64,000 bases of DNA from CAZQFV01 sp964613665 (GCA_964613665.1 CAZTIG010000008.1:30514-94513), one strand, 5' to 3'. Shown: positions 8,548 to 17,375, numbered from the stretch's first letter. The notes: generated by a model from the sequence alone, not told the origin. Translations and numbers: made by a program.

Positions 8548-9582
8548 TTGATTCTGTACATCTCCCCCCAGGCCCACGGCGGTGTGGACGTTTGGATGGA
8601 GAACATCCAGCAGGCGATGGAACGAGCCGGCCTGCCCAACCGGCTGCGTTTCCTACCGGCGAGGTACAACTTTGCCCCCTTCCTGCTGCCGCTGGCGCTG
8701 CGGGGGGATTGGGCCGGCCCGGCCCGTCTGGTGCACAGCGGCTCGCGGGCTGGCTTCGCCCTGCGGGCGCGCGGCCGGCCCCTGGTGGTGACTGTCCATC
8801 ATCTCGTCGCCGATCCCTCCTATCGCCCCTACACCCGGCCGGCCCAGCGGCTCTTCCACCGCCTGGAGCGCCTCTACGACGGCCTGTCTATCGCCCGGGC
8901 TGACGCCGTGGTCGGCGTGAGCGCCTATACCCGCGAGCGCGTCGTCGAGATCTATGGGCGCAGCGACGTCCATGTGGTCTACAACGGGATCGACACCGAG
9001 CTCTTCCGCCCGCAGGCCGGGGATCGGCCGGCCGGGCGGCCTTTTCGCCTGCTCTTTGTCGGCAACCGCACCCGGCGCAAAGGAGCCGACCTGCTGGGTC
9101 CGCTCCTGGTACGCCTGGGTCCGGGCTATGAGCTGTGGTACAGTGGGGGGCAGCGCCAGGACGAGGTGCCGATGCCGGTCCAGGGGACCCGGGCACTGGG
9201 GCGGCTCTCGCGGGAGGAGCTGGCGCGGGCCTATAACGCCTGTCACGCCCTGGTCTTTCCGTCACGCCTGGAGGGCTTTGGGCTGGCCGTGGCCGAGGCC
9301 ATGGCCAGCGGCCTGCCGGTCGTGGCCAGTCGCTGCTCCTCTCTGCCCGAGCTGGTCGTCGACGGGCAGGGAGGCTTCCTCTGTCCGGTGGATGACGTGG
9401 CCGCTCTGGCCGCTGCCGTGCGCCGGCTGGCGGAGGAGCCGTCCCTGTGTCGCGAGATGGGTGCTTTCAACCGCACCCGTGCCGAGGCGCTCTTCTCCTT
9501 TGGCGCAATGGCCGCGCAGTACCGGGCGCTCTATGCCCGGCTGGGTGTGCCTGTCCAGATGGCCCCAGGCGCGAATGCCTGA
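8548..9582 (+). CDS. Glycosyltransferase family 4 (GT-B)
   Basis: TTG start with a GAGG-like site upstream. The 344 residues show a GT-B two-domain layout: N-terminal acceptor domain, the linker phrase YNGIDTELFRPQ near 147, then a nucleotide-sugar domain (LFVGNRTRRKGADLL) and the catalytic E-x7-E segment EGFGLAVAEAMASGLPVV. It would transfer a sugar from a nucleotide donor to a cell-envelope acceptor; the substrate cannot be read from sequence. It follows the stressosome operon by 90 bp on the same strand and may or may not be cotranscribed. Confidence 0.88.
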   Translation: MILYISPQAHGGVDVWMENIQQAMERAGLPNRLRFLPARYNFAPFLLPLALRGDWAGPARLVHSGSRAGFALRARGRPLVVTVHHLVADPSYRPYTRPAQRLFHRLERLYDGLSIARADAVVGVSAYTRERVVEIYGRSDVHVVYNGIDTELFRPQAGDRPAGRPFRLLFVGNRTRRKGADLLGPLLVRLGPGYELWYSGGQRQDEVPMPVQGTRALGRLSREELARAYNACHALVFPSRLEGFGLAVAEAMASGLPVVASRCSSLPELVVDGQGGFLCPVDDVAALAAAVRRLAEEPSLCREMGAFNRTRAEALFSFGAMAAQYRALYARLGVPVQMAPGANA

Positions 9583-9657
9583 TCGTGCCGGCGCGACATG
9601 GGCCGGGACCGCCCGACGGGGTCTCTTCGGCCATAGGAGCTCGACAAGGAGGAAACC

Positions 9658-10578
9658 ATGCCGATCCAGGAAGCAGAGGTCATCTGGTTGGACGGGCGCT
9701 TCGTGCCATGGGCAGAGGCGCGCATCCACGTCCTGGCCCACGTCGTCAGCTATGGCTCCAGTGTGTTCGAGGGCATGCGGGCCTATGCCACGCCGCGCGG
9801 GCCGGCCATCTTCCGGCTGGAGGCGCACGTGCGCCGCCTCTACGACTCGGCGCGCATCTACCGCATGGAGATCCCCTATCCGCCGCCGGAGATCGCCCGG
9901 GCTATGTGCGACACGGTGCGGGTCAATCGCCTCCCCGCCGCCTACCTGCGCCCGCTCGTCTTCCGCGGCTACGGCGAGATGGGGGTGAGCCCGCTCGGCT
10001 GTCCCGTCCAGGTGGCCATCGCCGCCTTCGAGTGGGGCCGCTACCTGGGGGCGGAGGCATTGGAGCAGGGTGTGGACGCCGGCGTGACCTCCTGGGCGCG
10101 CATGGCTCCCAACACCTTCCCGGCCATCTCCAAGGCCGGGGCCAACTACATGAACGCCCAGCTGATCAAGATGGAGGCCGTGCGTCACGGCTACAGCGAG
10201 GGCATCGCCCTGGACCCCGGCGGCTATGTCAGCGAGGCCAGTGCGGCCAATCTCTTTGTCGTGCGCGATGGCGCGCTGTACACGCCCCCGTTGGCCTCCT
10301 CCATCCTGCCGGGGATCACCCGCGACAGCGTCCTGGTGCTGGCGCGCGAGATGGGTATCCCCGCGTTCGAACAGGTGCTGCCGCGGGAGTTTCTCCATAT
10401 CGCCGACGAGGCCTTCTTCACCGGGACGGCGGTGGAGATCACCCCGATCCGCTCGGTCGACGGCCTGGCCGTCGGCTCGGGGAAGCCCGGCCCCGTCACC
10501 AGGCGGTTGCAGGAGGCCTTTTTCGCCATCATCGAGGGCCGGGCCGAGGACCGCCACGGCTGGTTGACGCCGGTGTAG
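9658..10578 (+). CDS. ilvE: Branched-chain amino acid aminotransferase
   Basis: AAGGAGG precedes the ATG with good spacing. The 306 residues show the fold-IV PLP aminotransferase pattern of IlvE: HVVSYGSSVFEGMRAY, the PLP-lysine region FPAISKAGANYMNAQLIKME, GYSEGIALDPGGYVSEASA and the phosphate-cup region FFTGTAVEITPIRSVDG. It interconverts Val, Leu and Ile with their 2-oxo acids. The gene stands apart from other ilv/leu genes. The next gene starts 2 bp after its stop. Confidence 0.93.
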   Translation: MPIQEAEVIWLDGRFVPWAEARIHVLAHVVSYGSSVFEGMRAYATPRGPAIFRLEAHVRRLYDSARIYRMEIPYPPPEIARAMCDTVRVNRLPAAYLRPLVFRGYGEMGVSPLGCPVQVAIAAFEWGRYLGAEALEQGVDAGVTSWARMAPNTFPAISKAGANYMNAQLIKMEAVRHGYSEGIALDPGGYVSEASAANLFVVRDGALYTPPLASSILPGITRDSVLVLAREMGIPAFEQVLPREFLHIADEAFFTGTAVEITPIRSVDGLAVGSGKPGPVTRRLQEAFFAIIEGRAEDRHGWLTPV

Positions 10579-10580
10579 CG

Positions 10581-11255
10581 ATGGATACAGAGGGCCTGCA
10601 GGCAAGCCGCGCGCTGCACTCCTGGGATGTGACCCCCGGGGAAGCGGCTGCCTGGCAGCAGCGGCTGCGCCCGCAGGTGCGGCTGGAGCCTTTTGCCGGG
10701 CCGGTGCGGCGCGTGGCCGGCGTGGACGTGTCCTTCCGCGCGGATAGGGCCCGCGCCGCGGTGGTTGTCCTCTCCTTCCCAGCCCTGGAGCTGGTGGACC
10801 AGGCCTGGGCTGAGGTGGCCGTCTCTTTCCCCTATATTCCCGGCCTCCTGTCCTTTCGCGAGGGGCCGGCCGTCCTGGCGGCCTTTGCCCGGTTGGCCCT
10901 CTGGCCGGACCTGATCATCTTCGATGGGCAGGGCATCGCTCACCCCCGCCGCCTGGGCCTGGCCAGCCACCTGGGCCTCTTCCTGGACCTGCCCAGCATC
11001 GGCTGCGCCAAGTCGCGCCTGTGCGGCGAGCACGATGAACCCGGCCCGGCCCGCGGCGATTGGGCTCCCCTGTACCACAAGGGCGAGGTCGTCGGCGCGG
11101 CGCTGCGTTCCCGCCCGGGGACCCGCCCCCTGTACGTCTCTCCCGGGCACCGTGTCGACCTGGAGACGGCTATCCGCCACGTGCTGGCGTGCTGCACCCG
11201 CTACCGCCTGCCCGAGACCACCCGCAGGGCCCACCGGTTGGCCGGAAGCCGCTGA
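10581..11255 (+). CDS. nfi: Endonuclease V (deoxyinosine 3' endonuclease)
   Basis: 224 residues from the ATG at 10581; the reading frame is open far upstream but that part is antisense-like to ilvE. Endonuclease V cuts near deoxyinosine in damaged DNA. Catalytic positions are visible: aspartate in AGVDVSFR, glutamate in LSFREGP, aspartate in FDGQGIAHPRRLGLASHLG, and lysine in CAKSRL. The YIPGLLSFRE segment matches the PYIPG wedge used for strand separation. It lies 2 bp after ilvE, so the two are probably cotranscribed. Confidence 0.92.
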   Translation: MDTEGLQASRALHSWDVTPGEAAAWQQRLRPQVRLEPFAGPVRRVAGVDVSFRADRARAAVVVLSFPALELVDQAWAEVAVSFPYIPGLLSFREGPAVLAAFARLALWPDLIIFDGQGIAHPRRLGLASHLGLFLDLPSIGCAKSRLCGEHDEPGPARGDWAPLYHKGEVVGAALRSRPGTRPLYVSPGHRVDLETAIRHVLACCTRYRLPETTRRAHRLAGSR

Positions 11256-11273
11256 AACAGTACAAGAGTACTA

Positions 11274-11302
11274 TTGCCTCTCGTGAAGGGACATGCTATA
11301 AT
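11274..11302 (+). promoter_or_regulatory. Sigma-70-like promoter for the Kelch-like gene
   Basis: TTGCCT (11274-11279), a 17-bp spacer, and a perfect TATAAT (11297-11302) with TGC just upstream, an extended -10. It lies 60 bp before the chosen start at 11364. Confidence 0.7.
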
Positions 11303-11363
11303 CATGGTGTGGATTCACCCTCTGCGACTGCCAGGGCATCGTCAGCATGCCCGGAGGTGCACT

Positions 11364-13484
11364 ATGCGCCAAGAACGATCGACGAAGGGCCCAGGGCAGC
11401 GCTTCCTGCCCCCCTTGTTGGCCCTGGCTGGGGTCGTAGCAGCGGTGCTCCTCTTGTACTTCCTAGCCCTTCGGCCGGCCTATGCGCTCGAGTTCTTCTA
11501 CTATGACACGACACTGCTCGATTTCAACGAGGGCTTCCTCTACCACACCGCCCTCTCCTGGCGCGACGACGGGGAGATCCAGCTCCTGCCCATCGGCTTC
11601 CCTCACCCCTGGGAGCCGGGCAACAACACCGGGCTGCCGCCGCGGGCCGGTCACGCCGCGGTCTACTACCGCGACCATCTCTATGTCATCGCCGGGGACA
11701 ACCCGTTCGGCGATACGCACAACGAGGTCTTTTACAGCACCATCATCAGCACCCTCACCCACGAGCTGAGCGACTGGCAGCAGACTATGCCGCTGCCAGC
11801 GACCGCCGATTTCTACCCCGAAGGCCTCTATTTCCACGAGGCCGCCGTTCTCAACGACTACCTCTACGTCTTTGGCGGCAAAGAGGATGAAGGCGCCGCC
11901 TCGACTTACTACAACAAGGTTGTCTTTGCCCCGATCAACGCCGACGGCACCCTCGGCGACTGGCAGTTGACGACACCCCTGCCGGGTCCACGCTTTGAGC
12001 TGGAGAGCCTGGTCTACGAGGGACGCATCTATGTCATCGGCGGAGCGGACGAAATGGGCCAATCCACCGAGACGGTTTGGTACACCGTGCCCGCCGCCGA
12101 TGGCCAGATCGTCAGCTGGATCCCGGTGACGCAGTACCTCCCCCACCTGGGGCAGGGAGGCTACGTGGACGCTTCCGCAACCCTGGAGAACGGCCGTATC
12201 TACGTCTACGGCGGCGCCAGTGAGGTGGCCTACAACGAGTACTCGCCCTACGTCCACTTTGCCCAGCCGCTGACCACGACCGGGGACATCACCGACTGGA
12301 CGATGGCTGTGAACCCCTTGCCGTTCAACTGCTACGCCAGCGAGGGCGCGGCCTATCAGTCCGGCCTGCTGCTGGCCATCGCCGGGGCCTGGAACAACGG
12401 GCTCCAGCCATCGGGGGACGTCCGCGCGGCCCTGGTGGACCACGACACCGGTCAGGTCAGCGAGTGGGTCTCTACGGTGGCCCTGAGTCCGACGCGCTAC
12501 TACCATGCGGCGATCCAGGACGACTACGGCTGGTTGTACTCCATCGGGGGTGCCAGCCGCAGCGGCGTCGGCGGCAGCCGCTTGAACAGCGTGGACATCG
12601 CCTCTCCCTACGGCGGGGATGGTGGCCCGCTGATGGCCGACCAGCCCCTTGTCGGCACCACGCAGACCAGTGCCACGGTCTATGCCCCGGAGGGGACTTT
12701 TCTGTCTCCGGCGACGCTCGTGACCCCGGTGGAGGGCCGTCTCGGCACCCTGACCAGCCTGTCCTGGAACACCACCATCACCGACGGGAGCGTCATGACC
12801 GTGACAATGTCCTACCGCTACCACGAGGAGAGCGGCTGGACCGACTGGTACGGCCCCTACCCCTCTCTGCCGGGCACGGCCGTGACGACCACGCTGGCCA
12901 TCAGCGGGACGTGCGATTATTTCCAGTACCGCGCCTACCTCTCGAGCGAGATCAGCACCACCACGCCCTTCCTGAACCTGGTGCGCATCGGGGTCCTGGC
13001 GCCGCCCGACCTGGTGGCCGAACACCTGACGGTGACCGGCTGCCCCACCTGCCCCGGCCTCATCCCGCCGAACAAGCCCGTTCAGATCGAGTTCACCGTG
13101 TACAACCGCAGCACCGATCTGGAGTGGAACAACAACTTTAACGCGATGGTCTTTATCACCACCACGCCCGACCCCGACCTCTACCCCCACCTGCCGGTCG
13201 GCTGCCAGGACTATCCCACGGTGACCTGCCCGCTGATCTGGCAGTGCCAGGCCCTCAACTTCCAGTATGCGGACCCGCCGGTGACCCTGAAGACCACGTA
13301 TACCTTCACGACGCCAGGGCAGTACTACCTGGTGGCATACGTGGACTATAACGACACGCCGACGCACCCGCCGCCGGCCTACGATGTCCTCGAGCTGGTG
13401 GAGACGAACAACGAGCTGGTGCTCCCCATCTACGTCGGGCACAAGGAGATTTACCTGCCGTTGATCGACAAGTCCTGGCCATAG
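11364..13484 (+). CDS. Secreted or membrane-anchored Kelch-repeat-like protein
   Basis: The ATG at 11364 is preceded by GGAGGTG and lies downstream of a good promoter; an upstream in-frame extension overlaps that promoter and is rejected. 706 residues: a hydrophobic export segment (LLALAGVVAAVLLLYFLALR, about 20-40), then six or more Kelch-like blades, each with the pattern yYV.GG (HLYVIAGDNP, YLYVFGGKED, RIYVIGGADE, RIYVYGGASE, WLYSIGGASR), then beta-rich domains and a CARDB-like region near 560-690. The protein ends in IYLPLIDKSWP, an element shared with two other secreted proteins here. Probably an extracytoplasmic beta-propeller; function unknown. Confidence 0.75.
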   Translation: MRQERSTKGPGQRFLPPLLALAGVVAAVLLLYFLALRPAYALEFFYYDTTLLDFNEGFLYHTALSWRDDGEIQLLPIGFPHPWEPGNNTGLPPRAGHAAVYYRDHLYVIAGDNPFGDTHNEVFYSTIISTLTHELSDWQQTMPLPATADFYPEGLYFHEAAVLNDYLYVFGGKEDEGAASTYYNKVVFAPINADGTLGDWQLTTPLPGPRFELESLVYEGRIYVIGGADEMGQSTETVWYTVPAADGQIVSWIPVTQYLPHLGQGGYVDASATLENGRIYVYGGASEVAYNEYSPYVHFAQPLTTTGDITDWTMAVNPLPFNCYASEGAAYQSGLLLAIAGAWNNGLQPSGDVRAALVDHDTGQVSEWVSTVALSPTRYYHAAIQDDYGWLYSIGGASRSGVGGSRLNSVDIASPYGGDGGPLMADQPLVGTTQTSATVYAPEGTFLSPATLVTPVEGRLGTLTSLSWNTTITDGSVMTVTMSYRYHEESGWTDWYGPYPSLPGTAVTTTLAISGTCDYFQYRAYLSSEISTTTPFLNLVRIGVLAPPDLVAEHLTVTGCPTCPGLIPPNKPVQIEFTVYNRSTDLEWNNNFNAMVFITTTPDPDLYPHLPVGCQDYPTVTCPLIWQCQALNFQYADPPVTLKTTYTFTTPGQYYLVAYVDYNDTPTHPPPAYDVLELVETNNELVLPIYVGHKEIYLPLIDKSWP

Positions 13485-13510
13485 GGTCAGGACTGTACCA
13501 ACAGGAATAC

Positions 13511-13542
13511 CAGGCCTGCCCGGTGCTGTCCGGGCAGGCCTG
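13511..13542. terminator. Terminator-like hairpin between convergent genes
   Basis: A perfect 13-bp inverted repeat (13511-13523 and 13530-13542) with a 6-nt loop lies between the convergent Kelch-like and Nudix genes. There is no T-tract on either side, so it may be a bidirectional rho-assisted terminator or an mRNA-stabilising hairpin. Confidence 0.5.
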
Positions 13543-13581
13543 CTACTCCGTGCCAGCCGGGTTCATCAACGCGGCTCGCGG

Positions 13582-14148
13582 TCACAGGGACTGGGCCACG
13601 AGGAGGTGCGCCAAGGCGCGAAAGCGGCCCCAGTCGTTCCACTCCGCCGGCAGTTGCTGCAGTCGGGCGGCGATGGTGCCGAGGTCGGCCGGCCAGATCC
13701 AGCGATAGCCGCTGATCTTTTCGTCCGAGTCCTGTGCGGCCGGCCGCCGGGGCGGGGCTGCCATCAGGAAGACGGCCGAGGCGAAGCACACCCGAGTCCC
13801 GGCGGCGTGCACCTCGTAGGTGAGCACGCCGAGCAGCCGCTCCAGCCGACCGGGCAGGCCGGTCTCCTCGGCAGTCTCGCGCCGAGCGGCGGCATCGGGG
13901 GATTCCCCGCGCTCGATCCCGCCGCTGGGCAGTCGCCAGGTGCCGGGCGGGTAGAACGGCTTGGTGTGCAGGAGCAGGCGCCCCTCCGGCCGGCGGATGG
14001 CCAGGACGACCTCGCCGTCGCGCCGCGCGGCGTTGCGGGCCATGAGCTGGCCAAAGCCGGGCCCGGCGTTCAGAACATGGTGCTGGCAGGGAAAGGGGCC
14101 GTAGCGCTGCTCCAGGTCCTGCCAGGTCGCGGGGAAGGGGAAATCCAT
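13582..14148 (-). CDS. Nudix hydrolase
   Basis: 188 residues from the ATG at 14148. A full Nudix box is present (GGIERGESPDAAARRETAEE followed by TGL), placing the catalytic glutamates as expected for Mg-dependent hydrolysis of nucleoside-diphosphate-linked compounds. The surroundings (RLLLHTKPFYPPGTWRLPSG) fit the fold; the substrate cannot be told. A TTGACA promoter drives it divergently from the YhfC-like gene. The frame is open far upstream and downstream of neighbouring genes, but those extensions are shadows. Confidence 0.88.
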   Translation of the reverse strand: MDFPFPATWQDLEQRYGPFPCQHHVLNAGPGFGQLMARNAARRDGEVVLAIRRPEGRLLLHTKPFYPPGTWRLPSGGIERGESPDAAARRETAEETGLPGRLERLLGVLTYEVHAAGTRVCFASAVFLMAAPPRRPAAQDSDEKISGYRWIWPADLGTIAARLQQLPAEWNDWGRFRALAHLLVAQSL

Positions 14149-14196
14149 GGGTTCCGGCCTCGTTGTCCGGCGGCGGTTCCAGCCTCGACAGGCGAT

Positions 14197-14225
14197 ATCG
14201 TAGCACCGGACACCCGCTGTGTCAA
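14197..14225 (-). promoter_or_regulatory. Promoter for the Nudix gene
   Basis: On the minus strand: TTGACA (14225-14220), a 17-bp spacer, and TACGAT (14202-14197) preceded by TGC. It is divergent from the promoter of the YhfC-like gene. Confidence 0.65.
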
Positions 14226-14252
14226 GGCGGGTCGGAGGCGCTGCAGCTGTGG

Positions 14253-14258
14253 TATAAT
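14253..14258 (+). promoter_or_regulatory. Extended -10 promoter for the YhfC-like gene
   Basis: TGG-TATAAT is a consensus extended -10 element. No good -35 box is seen 16-18 bp upstream. It is 65 bp before the GTG start at 14323. Confidence 0.5.
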
Positions 14259-14322
14259 AGCCTCGTCGCCCCAGGCGATCGGGCCGGGTTTGGCCGGCCG
14301 GGCGCTGGAGCAAGGAGGAACA

Positions 14323-15171
14323 GTGCACCCGCTGCTGATTCCCTCCTATCTGTTGGCCATCGCCGTCGAGGTGCTCTTTCCACTCCTGTTGGCGCTGTGG
14401 CTGCGCCGCCGCCTGCGGGTCTCTTGGAAGTACTTTGGCTACGGTGCCCTGGTCTTTGGCATCTTTCAGCTCCTCACGCGAGTTCCGGCCATGCTCATCG
14501 GCCAATATCTCCTGGCCGGTGCGCTGAACAGCTCGCGGTTCCTCATGGTGGGTTGGGTGGTGCTGGCCGCCCTGACGGCCGGCCTCTTCGAGGAGGGCGG
14601 CCGCTACCTGGGCTACCGCTTCCTGTGGAAAAAAGGGGAGGACAGGACCTGGCCCCAGGCCCTGATGTACGGTGCCGGCCACGGCGGGCTGGAGTCGATG
14701 CTGCTGGTCGGCGGCCTGGCGCTGATCGGGCTGCTCAACATCGTCATCGTGTCGCGGATCGACGCTGCGGCCCTGCCGCCGGACCAGGCGCTGGCCATCT
14801 TCCAGGCCCAGGAGACGATCTCCCTGACCCCCTGGTGGGCACCGCTGTTGGCCGCGCTGGAGAGGTTCCTGGTCATGGTGGTGCAGATCTCCCTGGCCGT
14901 GCTGGTGTTGCAGGTCTTTGCCCGGCGGCAGGCCGGCTGGTGGTGGCTGGCCCTGGGCTACCACGCGTTGGCCGACCTGGTCCCCGGCCTGGCGCAGGTG
15001 TACCTTGTCCCCCGACTGCCGCAGTGGGGCGGCCTGCTCCTGCTCGAAGGGCTGGTGGGCATCTTTGCGTTGTGCAGCGCCGGCATCATCTACGGACTGC
15101 GCCCGCGGCTGGCGGCACCACCCGGCGGGGCGGGGGAGCCGTTCGCTGGCGAAGCGGCCACGCCGGTCTGA
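14323..15171 (+). CDS. YhfC-family putative intramembrane metalloprotease
   Basis: GTG start preceded by AAGGAGGAA. 282 residues with about seven hydrophobic segments. Likely active-site motifs inside the membrane are EEGGRYLGYRFLWKK, YGAGHGGLESMLLV and GYHALADLVPG, matching the E...GHGG.E...H pattern of the YhfC family, which is related to CPBP/CAAX-type intramembrane proteases. The substrate is unknown. It has its own promoter and is transcribed away from the Nudix gene. Confidence 0.75.
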   Translation: MHPLLIPSYLLAIAVEVLFPLLLALWLRRRLRVSWKYFGYGALVFGIFQLLTRVPAMLIGQYLLAGALNSSRFLMVGWVVLAALTAGLFEEGGRYLGYRFLWKKGEDRTWPQALMYGAGHGGLESMLLVGGLALIGLLNIVIVSRIDAAALPPDQALAIFQAQETISLTPWWAPLLAALERFLVMVVQISLAVLVLQVFARRQAGWWWLALGYHALADLVPGLAQVYLVPRLPQWGGLLLLEGLVGIFALCSAGIIYGLRPRLAAPPGGAGEPFAGEAATPV

Positions 15172-15197
15172 CATTCGCGCATCGATCCCACACCTAT

Positions 15198-15322
15198 CTC
15201 GACGGCGGCCCCTGGCCGCCTGCAGGGCGCCTCCTTCGCGCACAGCACAAGCCACTGCCGCGGACCCTGGAGGCGTAGCGGGCCGCCTTTCATGGTGCAC
15301 GGGCTTCATGGGTGGATGTCAG
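15198..15322 (-). repeat. Dispersed 125-bp repeat, copy A
   Basis: Read on the minus strand this matches the plus-strand segment 51321-51444 over essentially its whole length, by eye about 80% identical with few gaps. Conserved blocks include CTGACATCCA at one end, GAAAGGCGGCCCGCT in the middle and CCGCCGTCGAG at the other end. Both copies are intergenic, so this is a mobile or RNA-like repeat rather than a coding duplication. Confidence 0.75.
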
Positions 15323-15496
15323 GCGGGTGCGTGCCACCTTTTTCGGTGCAACACAAAAGCGCTCCGTCTCGCCCGATTGGAGCCGAAGGTACGCCGGTCG
15401 CGTCATGTCGCCCCAACTCGGCGAGCTTCTGGTTGCGGACGGATCGCACCAGGGTCGACCCACGAATACGGCGGGCGACTATGTCGGGCCAGTCGA

Positions 15497-15525
15497 TTGA
15501 CAAGTCTTCCGCCCTGTGCTACAGT
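15497..15525 (+). promoter_or_regulatory. Promoter for the degenerate GGDEF gene
   Basis: TTGACA (15497-15502), a 17-bp spacer, TACAGT (15520-15525). The start codon is 40 bp downstream. Confidence 0.65.
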
Positions 15526-15564
15526 AGGCAGGAGCCCGGCCGGGGCCGGGACCAGGAGGCGCAG

Positions 15565-16107
15565 ATGGCCGAGCAGACAGAGCGTGTCTACGAGGTCTTT
15601 ATTGACGTGGCGACGGGCCTTTTCGACCGGCGTACGATGTGGTCTCGCCTGGCGGAGGAGATCTCCCGCGCCCGCCGCTACCACTACCCCCTCTCGTTGA
15701 TGCTGATCACCTTTGACACGCCGGAGGCCCAGCAAGCCGTGGCGCGCACGCTCATGATGGCGGAGCTGTTAAAGTGCCACACCCGCTCGGTGGACATCCT
15801 GGTTCGCTACAGCGAGGATACCCTGGCCATCCTGATGCCGTGCACAGACGAGCGCGGTGCCCTCAAGGTCGCCGAGCGCATCCGCCAGCTTGCCCTGACG
15901 ATGCCTCTGTTAGCAGACGGAGCGGCCCCGCCCCCGGTCCGCATCGGCGTGACCTCGACGCCCAGCCAGACAAGCGTGGACAAGGTCTTACTGGTGGAGC
16001 AGGTGGAGTGGGCTCTGCACAAGGCCAGGAGCAATGCCGACGGAACCTGTACCGTCGTTGTCCCGGTCCCCCAGCAGCCCGCCACCTCCCAGGGCACCGC
16101 GGCGTGA
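15565..16107 (+). CDS. Degenerate GGDEF-domain protein
   Basis: ATG with AGGAGG upstream; 180 residues. The sequence has the skeleton of a diguanylate cyclase domain: D-x-x-T-G-L-F-D-R-R near residue 15, YPLSLMLITFD, and LVRYSEDTLAILMP where active enzymes have RYGGDEF. The GGDEF loop is therefore SEDTL, so no c-di-GMP synthesis is expected. It could act as a nucleotide-binding or scaffold domain. The stop overlaps the asparaginase GTG (GTGA), suggesting coupled translation. Confidence 0.7.
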   Translation: MAEQTERVYEVFIDVATGLFDRRTMWSRLAEEISRARRYHYPLSLMLITFDTPEAQQAVARTLMMAELLKCHTRSVDILVRYSEDTLAILMPCTDERGALKVAERIRQLALTMPLLADGAAPPPVRIGVTSTPSQTSVDKVLLVEQVEWALHKARSNADGTCTVVVPVPQQPATSQGTAA

Positions 16108-17078
16108 GCGGCCGGCTGGTCCTGATCAGCACGGGAGGGACGATCTCCATGGCGGCGGATGCCGCCGGCGGCGGGGCCGTGCCAGTCCTGCACGGTGTGG
16201 ACCTGCGCCGGCAACTCCCGGAGTGGAGCGGCCCCATCGAGGTCGTGGAGCATTGCCATCTTCCCAGTGCGCATTTTACCCTGGAGACGCTGTGGGGCCT
16301 GCGCCAGCGGGTGCAGGCCCTCGCCCGTCAGGCGGACGTCCAGGGGATTGTCGTGACCCACGGGACCGACGTCATGGAGGAGAGTGCCTATCTCCTCGAC
16401 CTGACGGTGGAAGGTGTGGCTCCTATTGTGCTCACCGGGGCCATGCGCGCGGCTTCGGACCCCGGCTACGACGGGCCGGCCAACCTGCAGGCAGCCCTGC
16501 TTGTGGCGTCCGCCCCAGAGGCGCGCGGGGTGGGAGCGGTGATCGTCATGGAGGATGAGGTTCACGCCGCCCGGGTGGTCACCAAGGTGCACACCACCAG
16601 CCCAGGGGCCTTTGCTTCGCCCTTCTGGGGGCCCCTGGGGCGGGTCGACGGTGGCAGGCTGGTCCTGCGCAGACCGCCAGCGCGCCACATCCTGGCGACG
16701 GAGCGGCTGGAGGAACGGGTCCTGCTGCTGAGGCTGGCCGTGGGGATGGACGATGCGCTGCTGCGCTACGCTGTGGAATGGGGGATGCGCGGCGTCGTGC
16801 TGGAAGCCCTGGGAGGCGGGCGCGTGCCGCCCTGGTGGATGGCGACGATCGGCAGCGCGATTGCCCAGGGGGTAGCTGTGGTCGTTACCTCGCGCTGCCC
16901 GGCCGGCCCGGTCCATGACCGCTACGGCTATGCCGGTGCCCATCGCGACCAAGCCGCGGTGGGCTGTCTCTTTGCCCGCGGCCTGAGCGGGCCCAAGGCC
17001 CGGCTCAAGCTGATGGCGGCACTCGGGGCGGGGCTGGAGGGCGCAGCGCTGCGCGATGCCTTCGACCGGGAGCCCTAG
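16104..17078 (+). CDS. L-asparaginase / glutaminase family amidohydrolase
   Basis: The GTG start overlaps the upstream stop. 324 residues with asparaginase signatures: ISTGGTI near the N-terminus (nucleophile threonine) and VVTHGTDVMEESAYLLDL (second catalytic Thr-Asp pair). LTGAMRAASDPGYDGPANL fits the family. It hydrolyses asparagine to aspartate and ammonia. No signal peptide is visible, so a cytoplasmic enzyme is likely. Confidence 0.9.
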   Translation: MSGRLVLISTGGTISMAADAAGGGAVPVLHGVDLRRQLPEWSGPIEVVEHCHLPSAHFTLETLWGLRQRVQALARQADVQGIVVTHGTDVMEESAYLLDLTVEGVAPIVLTGAMRAASDPGYDGPANLQAALLVASAPEARGVGAVIVMEDEVHAARVVTKVHTTSPGAFASPFWGPLGRVDGGRLVLRRPPARHILATERLEERVLLLRLAVGMDDALLRYAVEWGMRGVVLEALGGGRVPPWWMATIGSAIAQGVAVVVTSRCPAGPVHDRYGYAGAHRDQAAVGCLFARGLSGPKARLKLMAALGAGLEGAALRDAFDREP

Positions 17079-17099
17079 GGCCGATCCCAGGCCGAGCGC

Positions 17100-17375
17100 T
17101 CACGGGGTGGCGGGAGGCGTGGGGGCTGCCGTCGGGGCTGGGGTTGGGATCTGGTAGACGCCGGGAGCCGCCGTCCAGGGAACCCCCGTGGGCGGCTGGG
17201 AGTACCAGGCCAGGGACTGGGGCCAGAAAGCCAACAGGAGTAGCAACACGAGGACAGCTAGGCCCACGGCGATCGCAGCCATGAGCCACAGCCGGCCGCC
17301 CCAGTTCGCCGGGTTGGGGGGCGGTGTGTCCGGCCGCTCCTGTGCATGTGCCTGCGTCGACTGCTGCCCAGCCAT
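17100..17375 (-). CDS. Small single-pass membrane protein
   Basis: 91 residues from ATG 17375 with AGGAG upstream and a TTGACA promoter. A soluble, polar N-terminus (about 27 residues) is followed by one membrane helix (LWLMAAIAVGLAVLVLLLLL) and a Pro/Thr/Ala-rich tail ending in short TPAPTAAPTPP repeats, typical of an extracytoplasmic linker. No family is recognised. Its last codons lie 21 bp from the convergent asparaginase stop. Confidence 0.6.
   Translation of the reverse strand: MAGQQSTQAHAQERPDTPPPNPANWGGRLWLMAAIAVGLAVLVLLLLLAFWPQSLAWYSQPPTGVPWTAAPGVYQIPTPAPTAAPTPPATP

Larger units (their letters stand above)
15172..15564. other. Intergenic region with a dispersed repeat and a promoter
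   Basis: 393 bp without a convincing gene. It holds one copy of a 125-bp dispersed repeat (15198-15322) and the promoter of the GGDEF-like gene. Short ORFs here overlap the repeat and show no protein features. Confidence 0.6.

Noticed and set aside
13582..15309. 575-codon form of the Nudix protein
   Set aside because: The extension covers the YhfC-like gene antisense and the promoter region; the Nudix domain and ATG 14148 define the real gene.
15565..16107. Active diguanylate cyclase
   Set aside because: The GGDEF loop is SEDTL, which removes metal and substrate contacts.
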